A DNA stretch of 64,000 nt from Elephas maximus indicus. Taxonomy: Eukaryota > Chordata > Mammalia > Proboscidea > Elephantidae. Numbering within the stretch: the stretch's first letter is position 1; every line of letters starts with the position of its first letter. Both the position numbers and the translations under genes were made by a program. Below, piece by piece: positions 57,683 to 64,000 of this stretch. The DNA is taken from assembly GCF_024166365.1 (NCBI RefSeq), contig NC_064822.1, positions 105,148,823 to 105,212,822 on the forward strand, given 5' to 3'. A model generated the notes under the pieces. That model was given only the letters and a program-made list of their open reading frames with translations, did not search any database and was not told the DNA's origin.

Positions 57683-60600
57683 CTGGGAAAGGAAGGAAAG
57701 CTTGGGAAGAAGCTCCTCTCCAGCTCTGGGCCAGCCTGAGAGGCACTCACTCGGAGAGGGCATTCTGCACCCCTGACTGAGGGGATGCAGATGGGCCTCC
57801 TGAGGTGGGGCATGCTTCAAAGGAAGCCGGCTGGATGTACATCCTACCAAGGTTTGGGGGAAGGACAGAAACCCTTCCCAAGAGGGGTATGTGGGAAGGG
57901 CAGGTAGGCAGGCTCCCAGAGGGGCATCTAAGGCGGTCTCGCCTCAGCTCTCCTCCCCAGTGCTGTGCCAAGACTGGACAAGATACAGACCGCACCTCAC
58001 TGAAGAAATTGGTCTCCTCATGTCACTCCCTCTTGCCCCCCAGTCCTGTTTCTCGTCCCTTCTGACATTCTCACCAGGGGCATCCTGGGCAGTCCCTCCA
58101 GTTGTCGGGGCGGGCAGAGGAAAGGGTCAGAGGAGCTGCCAGCTGCCCTTGCATTGGGGAAGGTCCAGTTTTTGGCCAGCTGGACAGGAGGAGGAGGGCC
58201 TGGGTCTTCACAGGGATCTGTCGGGGAACAATAGGAAGGCAGATGTGGTGGGTGAGGGCTGTCCGGGGATTCACCCCAGGTAGTGCCCAGGATGTTCTAC
58301 CCACCTGCCTGGACACTCACCATCAGGACACGTCTTATGGCCCCGGTGGCCCGGTGTCGCGGTGAGCAGTGCAGGGAAGGCCGGCATACTAGGGTGCCGC
58401 CCACTCACCAGCAGCTCCTCTACTCCTGGCACCTCACGCTCCAGTGTGTGGGCACGGCGGGGGACTTTGGTAAGGGGTGGGGGTCGAGCTGGGGGTGCCC
58501 CGGGTGGGGGCTCCAGCCGTGGTGACTTGGTCTTCGGCAGGTTCTTGCTGGGAGTCCCACTGCTGCCATGGTCTGGGGGTGGGAAGGTCCCAATGCCACT
58601 GTCCAGGGTTCGAGTCAAGGAGCCACAGGCTGGGGAGGGGCGGGTAAGGTCCAGGAGGTAAGTCTGTGGCCCACCCATTCTGCCTTCTTCCTCCAGCTTC
58701 CTGTCCCAGCCCAGCCCAGATCCCTATTCAGGGCCTCTCTTGGCCCAACAGGCTCAGTTCACAGAACGTGAGCCCAGTTGTCCCTGCCGCCCTCCCCACC
58801 ACCGCCACCCTCCCCACCGACCCCGCCCCAGGCTTTGGGAGGAAGGCAAACCAGATACCCCTGAAGGCAGGCCAGGGATTTATTCCTGTGCAACCTCAGT
58901 GCCCACCTAGTGCTTGGCACCCAGATGGCACAGAGGGTCTGGCACCTGCTACAGTGTCAGGGAAGTGTAACTTGGGCAGGCAGGAGGTGGGGGTGCAGGT
59001 CCCATTCTTGGCTCCCGGCCCTGCTGACCTGTGAAGTGTGGGGTGGGCACAGGCTCGGCCAGGCTGTCCTCTGAGGGGATATCATCCCGCCTCCCCGGCT
59101 CACTGCTCGGCTGTGGAGTACAGGAGACCTGAGTCCATTCCATCCCACCCCAGCCCCCTACCCACGTGGCTTCTGCCATTGAGTCTGATGGTTCTTGCAA
59201 TCTGCCTTGCCCTCAGGAAGCCCCCGCCTCAGACCATGAATGTTTGCAGGCCCCAGGGAAGGAGAGCCCTCCAGGGAGTAAGAGATTTGACAGGGCCAAA
59301 AAGCTGGCCCCTCTACCTAGCCCCAACTCCAAGAACTTACCTTCCCAGGAGGTTTTCCACAGCCCTGAAGAGGGCCTACCAGTCCATTTCGGGGCCCACA
59401 AGCTGGCCAGGGGTTCTTGGGGTCTGAGGACACTGGCTGGAAATCCCCAAACTCAGGCTTGGGCTCCCGCCAGCTTTTGGGTGGCAGCTCCTTGCCATCC
59501 ACCCTAGGGGCAACAGTATTGAGGAAGTGACGGAGGCCTAGAGAGGGGCTGGGCCCACCAGACATTCCAGCCTCCTACTCCCCACTAGTGCAGGGCCAAG
59601 TGAGGCCCTGGGGAAGGGAACATATCCCTGGTGGTTGCCCCCTCCTTTCCCTCCTGTCACTGGGATAAAGCAGAGGCCCGAGGGAAAATCCTGGTGGAAG
59701 AGCAGGGCAGGGGAAAGGGTAGGAGAACACCCCCAAAGCTACCCACAGTCAAGCCTAGAGACCACAAGAGTGTTTAGAGACAGATGGGCAGACCTGTCAC
59801 ATCCTGGTCCCTGCACTGATGCACCCTGCTGGCTCCTGCTGAACTTCTGAGCATGCCTGCTGTCCGCACCACACCCTACCCAGGGCCCAGTCTCTGTGAC
59901 TTTCTGCCTCAGTGGGCCCAGATGGAGCAACCCAAGATGGGGTGGACCCCTTCTCTGAATCATAGCGCCCACTGCTGAGTCTGTGGAGGCGCCAAAGGGC
60001 AGGACTGGAGGAGACCCTCCTTGTCCTATAGCATAGAAACTCCTGGGAGACGAGACATTCTTCAGCCCAGACAGGACACAGCACTCCCTTAAGTACCGCA
60101 TGCAAGGCACTTAGATGGGCCACTGCATCTGATACTGGAGTCAAACCAGGAAAATGGACTGTTGATTCCAGTGAGGATGTGAGTCTCAGCATGTCTGACA
60201 CCACACAGCCAGCAAGGGGTAGGGCGGGCTACAAACCCTAGGCTTCTGATCTGAGCCAATCTTTCCTCCAGGCTACTAACCCTCAGACACTTTGGTGGCA
60301 CTGCACTTGACCTCCTGCTCCTTTGACCTCTGGGAAGCTTGAGTTCTCTGGAAAGGTGGTCCCAGCTCCAGACCCAGGTGTGCCCACAATGGGAAAAGCA
60401 CCCAAAGCCCATCGCACACCTGTCCAATGGGTCCCAGGCCCTCACCTGTTGAGCAGCTGCTGCATGAAGGTGTCTGCACCTTGGTACATGCCAGCCAGCT
60501 GGCCCTGCATCTGTGGCCCTGAGGCTGGTCCCCGGAGCCGTGGCCGGGCCCTGCTGCTCAGGTAGGCCTTCTCCTCCTCCAGGGCACGCCGCAAGTCTTC

Positions 60601-63060
60601 TGCCTTAGCCATCAGTTTGGAGATGTTGAGGCTCTCGGCCTCCAGCTTCCGGGCTTCCATCTTGACCTCCTTCCGGAGCGGGGAGCCCCCACTGGCCCCT
60701 TCCTTGCTCTTGGTGGCCTCTGTGCGACGGTTCAGTGCTGGCAGCTTGCTCTTCTTAAGGCCAAACCAGCTGGCGATGCTGCTGGTGTTTCGGTGCTTGG
60801 CCTCAGTGCCCAGCGCCCGCTCCTGGCCCTGGAGCCGCAGCACATTCTCCTCAATGCCCTTCATCACTTTCTCCTCGATGGCGGAGTGTGGGGCTGGCCC
60901 CTCAGGGCCTTGGTTTGGGTCAATGGGGCCAGCTGCTGGGGGTGTAGGCTGTGCTGTGGTGCTACCACAGTCTGCCCATGGTGGGCCCTTTCCCTTGTCA
61001 GGCTTGGGGGACTCCTTATTAGCTGAGGGGGCTCCAGGCCGGGGCACCACCTTGGTGGGTGATTTGGAAGGCAGCTTCGTAGGGCTGCCATGGGGGCTCT
61101 TATTGGGCTTGCCCAGGTTGGGGGCTGAGGTTGGCACTTTGGCAGGGGTACGGGGTACCTGGGGACACAGAGCTCCTGCCAGCCGGCTCTTAGCCAGCTC
61201 TACTTTGGTGAGGCAGCTCCTTGGTGAGATGGGCTCCAGGTCTACCCGGGCCCCCATTGAGTGGGAGGAATAGACTCGAGCCCCAGGATCCCCCAGGAGC
61301 CCGGGTTCCTGCTGCTTCAGGCTGCTTGTGCCTAAGGCCACTGCCCCCCGCAGTGCTCCCTTAGTTTCTGGCTGCTCAGGGGGCCTGGAGGTGGGAGGCA
61401 TCATGTCTCCAGGGCTCTCCCCTGACCTCCCTGGTCCCCGAACCTTCTCAGTGCCAGGCCTGGCTGGCACCCCATTCCTCTCTGTGCCCAGAAGCCCCTC
61501 GGGGCCTGTCTTCAGTTTCCCCAGGGCTGCCAGTCTGTCCCGCAGGGGTGTGTAGCCAGGATCCCCAGGTCGCCGCCCTGCCCCCTGGCCAGATTTCTTG
61601 GATGAGTTGCCTGGGGTCCTGCGGCCAGGATGGGGGGACTCTGAGCCTGCCTTGTCCAAACTCTTCTCCTGGGGGCTCCCATAGGGGCAGGATTCTGGGA
61701 GGCAAGGGCTGGGAGGGATGCCGGGGCTTCTGAGGACCTCCGGGGCCTGTGGCACCTCCAGAGTCAGTTGTGGGTAGGTGGGCACCTGCAGTGGGGATAG
61801 AGGGGGCTCTGGGGAAGGCCCCCTGAAGGTGCCGCGGGAAAGGTCCAGGATGTTCTCATAGCAGGGAGACATCACTGGCCCTGGGGACAGTGTGGTGGAC
61901 AAGGCTGGCTGCGGGGGTCTGAGTTGTGCAGAGTCTGGGGTTGAAGAGCAGGGTGAAGGGCTGGTGGGCAGGCCTTGTGCCCCCTCAGGGGACAGCTCTC
62001 CTCCCCCAAGACCCCGGCGGGCCAGCAACGGGGAGGGGCTCCCATCTGAGCCACCGTTCCGACAGGGGATTCGTGAGTTCCGGGGGAGCTGGGGGCTGAG
62101 CTGGGGGCCTCCTGGGCTGGGGACTTTCTCCGAGGCTGGAGGCAGCTTTAGGAACTTGAGACCTCTGGCTGGAGAGGGCAGAAGGGCTCCCTGGGCTTCT
62201 CCAGGAGAAGGGGGGCCAATTTGGAGCTTGCTTTTCACCTGAGATAAGGAATGGGGGTGGCCAGGCCGTGAGCCCAGGGGGGCATCCCCCGCACCCATGA
62301 ACACGCTGAGGAAGGGGAGGGGTCCCTGGCCCTCTGAGGTAGCACCAAAGCCTGGCCTGTGGGCCTCTGGGGTATCCCCACCCCAAGCTGACTTGGGGAG
62401 GCCTTTGGACTTGGACAGCTGTGGGGGCCCCTGGTCTGGGGAGGATGGCTGCCTGGGACCTGGGTGGTCCCCGTTGAGTGGGCCTGCAGCCCCCGCCAGG
62501 AAGGCCTGTAGGTAAGACTCTGTGTCCTCGAGGAGTTGGCCCAGGTTCAATTGTTTGCGGGCCAGGGCACCGAGCAGGGTGTCAGGGCTGGGTGCCTCAT
62601 TGGGATCACCTGCCTCATCAGAAGAGGAGGAGGAGCTACTGCCTGGGGCACAGTGTGGGCCAGAGCTGGTGCCCCGGGCCTGAGGAGACCCCCTACTAGG
62701 GCCCCAGGGACGGCCAGTACCCTCTTCCTCTCCCGGGCCCCCCAGGAGGCGCTCCCAGTGCAGCAGGCCTCCCAGGCTGCCAGGGCCTAGCAGCAGGTAA
62801 GGGGCCCAGGGCGAGGGTTCAGGCTGGGGTGGGCCACATAGCTCGCCGTTGATGGGCTCTGGGGAGCCAGGCCCCTCGCCTGGAGGCTGCCAAGGGGTGG
62901 CAGGTGAGCACAGAAGTACGGGGTCAGTCTCTTCCAGGGCTCTCAGCACCTCCAGGATCTGGGCTTTCTTCCTAAGGAATGGGGATAGGGCATCCAGCGC
63001 CGGAGGTGGGGTAGCTGGGGGTCCTAGGCCTCCTGGCTGCAGCTGCTGCTCCCAACAAAC
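57470..63060 (-). CDS. NCKAP5L: NCKAP5L (Cep169), C-terminal 1,174 residues, six exons
   Basis: NCK-associated protein 5-like, a proline- and serine-rich centrosomal and microtubule plus-end protein known to bind CDK5RAP2 and EB1. The coding exons in gene order are 63060-60446, 59503-59341, 59110-59029, 58629-58321, 58217-58075 and 57682-57470. All junctions are gt/ag with matching phases and no stop until 57472. An SRIP tetrapeptide (62065-62076) is a candidate EB1-binding SxIP motif. Late in the first exon AIEEKVMKGIEENVLRLQGQ, SIASWFGLKKSKLPALNRR and a coiled-coil-like EARKLEAESLNISKLMAKAE segment form the conserved NCKAP5 region. Human NCKAP5L is about 1,334 residues, so roughly 160 N-terminal residues should lie past the right edge. 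Confidence 0.95.
58075..58217 (-). CDS. NCKAP5L: NCKAP5L coding exon (fifth in window)
   Basis: Acceptor 'ccccgacag', donor gtgaga. It encodes DPCEDPGPPPPVQLAKNWTF, then PNARAAGSSSDPFLCPPRQL and EGLPRMPL, ending on a codon boundary. Confidence 0.92.
58321..58629 (-). CDS. NCKAP5L: NCKAP5L coding exon (fourth in window)
   Basis: Acceptor 'cctccccag', donor gtgagt. It encodes CGSLTRTLDSGIGTFPPPDH, then RRAHTLEREVPGVEELLVSG and PGHRGHKTCP. Several PxxP runs (PPARPPPLTKVP) could bind SH3 domains. Confidence 0.94.
59029..59110 (-). CDS. NCKAP5L: NCKAP5L coding exon (third in window)
   Basis: Acceptor 'ctccacag', donor gtcagc. An 82-base exon encoding PSSEPGRRDDIPSEDSLAEP and VPTPHFT. Confidence 0.92.
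59341..59503 (-). CDS. NCKAP5L: NCKAP5L coding exon (second in window)
   Basis: Acceptor 'gcccctag', donor gtaagt. It encodes VDGKELPPKSWREPKPEFGD, then FQPVSSDPKNPWPACGPRNG and LQGCGKPPGK. Confidence 0.94.
60446..63060 (-). CDS. NCKAP5L: NCKAP5L large exon (first in window)
   Basis: A 2,615-base exon. Acceptor 'ctcccccaag' at 63061-63062, donor gtgagg at 60445-60444. It opens VCWEQQLQPGGLGPPATPPP, continues KKAQILEVLRALEETDP and ends FMQQLLN plus two bases of Arg. The frame is open throughout. A GTG at 62949 inside it is an ordinary valine, not a start. It is strongly GC-rich and rich in Pro, Ser and Gly. Its acceptor end is the least certain boundary. Confidence 0.92.
60877..61023 (-). repeat. 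Part of NCKAP5L exon repeated in the next intron (source copy)
   Basis: This coding segment ('cccatggtgggccctttccc', 'ttgtcaggcttgggggactc') matches 63159-63295 in the same orientation. Confidence 0.8.
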
Positions 63061-63158
63061 CTTGGGGGAGAAAGAACATGAGTCCCCTGTGCACCTGGGA
63101 CCCTATTCCAGGGCCAGACTCTGAGCTAGGCCTAACTGAGTATGTCGGGAGCAGAGCT

Positions 63159-63295
63159 GGATGGCAGAGCGTGGGGCCGGCCCCTGAGGGTCAGCAGGGC
63201 CAGCTGCTAGGGGTGGGGGCTGGGCCATTGTGCTACCATAGTATGCCACAGTGGGACCTTTCCCTTGTCAGGCTTAGGGGGGCTCCTTGTTGGCT
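63159..63295 (-). repeat. Intronic copy of an NCKAP5L exon segment
   Basis: 'gtggggccggcccctgaggg', 'gggccagctgctaggggtgg', 'tgtgctaccatagtatgcca' and 'cctttcccttgtcaggctta' align base for base with 60877-61023, apart from point changes and short gaps. It starts about 100 bases upstream (gene sense) of the large exon's acceptor. Confidence 0.8.
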
Positions 63296-63717
63296 AGGTG
63301 GGCCTGGTTGGGTCTGTGCTCCCAAAGAAACTGACAGCTCCTGATGTATGGTGGCTCAGAGTCCTCAAGGGTCACTGAGCCCTGGGCACCCCAACTCTTC
63401 TTCCTGGCACACCTGGGGTTGGGTTGGCAGCACACTTCCTCTTCCTGGTTGTCCCAGCTCCCCCTCTGCTGTTTGGGTCAGCAGGGTTGACCTCTATGCT
63501 TGCCCCAGGGGAGCAAGGCCTGCCCATTTTTCAGACCCCAGAAAGAATACACATACTCAACAAGGAGTTTGATATGGAGTCCCTACACGCAAGCCCAAGC
63601 TACATGAGGTCAGCTGGCTGACCCTGCTGACCTGATCCCTGGCAGGAGAAGGGGGCTGGGGACAACTCTACGCAAACCCTTTCCTACTCTTCCCTAGCCT
63701 CTTCTTGGGCTCAGTAT
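63296..63717. other. NCKAP5L intron, nothing recognised
   Basis: No exon with a believable frame and splice sites can be supported here. Confidence 0.4.
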
Positions 63718-63852
63718 AATCTGGCATAGTAGTTAACTACATGGGCTCTGGAGCCATACCGTGTAGGTTCAAGTCCTGGTTCTACCACTTAACCACCTGT
63801 TATTGAACCTCTAGGCTGCATTGCATCATCTGCAAAATGTGATGGTAATTGT
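63718..63852 (+). repeat. MIR SINE, plus strand
   Basis: 'tggcatagtagttaactaca', 'gggctctggagccatacc', 'ggttcaagtcctggttctac' and 'catctgcaaaatgtgatggt' are MIR head and core in order. Confidence 0.85.
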
Positions 63853-64000
63853 GTTTGTTGTTGTTGCTGTTGTGTGCTGTCGAGTCGATTCCAACTCATA
63901 ACGACACTACAGGACAGAGTAGAACCGGCCCATAGGGTTTCCAAGGCTGTAAATCTTTACAGAAGCATACTGCTACATTTTTCCTCTCAGAGCAGCTGGT
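63853..64000 (-). mobile_element. AfroSINE, minus strand, cut by the window edge
   Basis: 'gtgctgtcgagtcgattcca', 'ggcccatagggtttccaagg' and 'gtaaatctttacagaagcat'. The tRNA-like end should lie past the right edge. Confidence 0.85.

Noticed and set aside
57286-57813. 175-codon minus-strand frame over the last NCKAP5L exon
   Set aside because: It is out of frame with the real exon, crosses its splice acceptor and 3' UTR, and has no family features.
60617-61273. Long plus-strand open frame of 218 codons
   Set aside because: It is antisense to the NCKAP5L coding exon and arises from GC-rich codons; it has no domain.
62947-62949. Possible NCKAP5L start codon
   Set aside because: The codon is GTG and lies inside an exon whose frame continues upstream (KKAQILE before it) to an acceptor at 63061. 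It is an internal valine.
1-64000. CRISPR arrays, operons, phage or defence islands
   Set aside because: The window is mammalian, with spliced genes, SINEs and LINEs. Direct repeats found are transposon target duplications or microsatellites.

Overview
This is a mammalian nuclear window, most likely from an afrotherian and probably an elephant. The call rests on repeats. About twenty SINEs of the AfroSINE type (tRNA-like head, tail reading roughly 'agggtcgctatgagtcgga') lie alongside several RTE-class LINEs whose 3' ends share that tail, and five L1 3' ends share a 3' UTR that I associate with afrotherian L1. Two host genes are recognisable, in the order and orientation I expect from human 12q13: TMBIM6 (+) then NCKAP5L (-). 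All family names come from memory and pattern reading; no search was run.

Layout. 1-15.1 kb is intergenic and repeat-rich: a palindromic MITE, an old L1 split by a younger L1, an L2 split by an LTR-type insertion, and two RTE LINEs in the same orientation (10.3-11.5 kb and a near full-length copy at 11.7-15.0 kb). 15.1-16.6 kb is a CpG-rich promoter region with two CCAAT boxes and the probable TMBIM6 first exon. 15.9-33.6 kb is TMBIM6: nine coding exons between 25,284 and 31,432 give a complete 237-codon frame, followed by a 2.2 kb 3' UTR that carries an AfroSINE. 33.6-56.8 kb is intergenic: L1, L2, MIR and SINE debris, a CDCA3 retropseudogene (about 45.3-46.4 kb, +) and a COX4I1 retropseudogene (about 51.9-52.6 kb, -). 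56.8-63.1 kb holds the 3' part of NCKAP5L: six coding exons for about 1,174 C-terminal residues plus the 3' UTR. The N-terminal exons should lie beyond the right edge.

Function. TMBIM6 encodes Bax inhibitor-1, a multi-pass ER membrane protein that limits ER-stress death and forms a calcium leak. NCKAP5L (Cep169) is a centrosomal and microtubule plus-end protein. They are neighbours, not members of one pathway.

I found no undescribed multi-gene system. The observations most worth checking are small-scale: a segment of the NCKAP5L coding exon repeated in the adjoining intron, a repeated 120-130 bp block in TMBIM6 intron 1, a SINE that joins a tRNA-Gly head to RTE 5' and 3' sequence, a 22-base copied insertion flanked by an 11-base duplication, and several nested insertions with clear target-site duplications.
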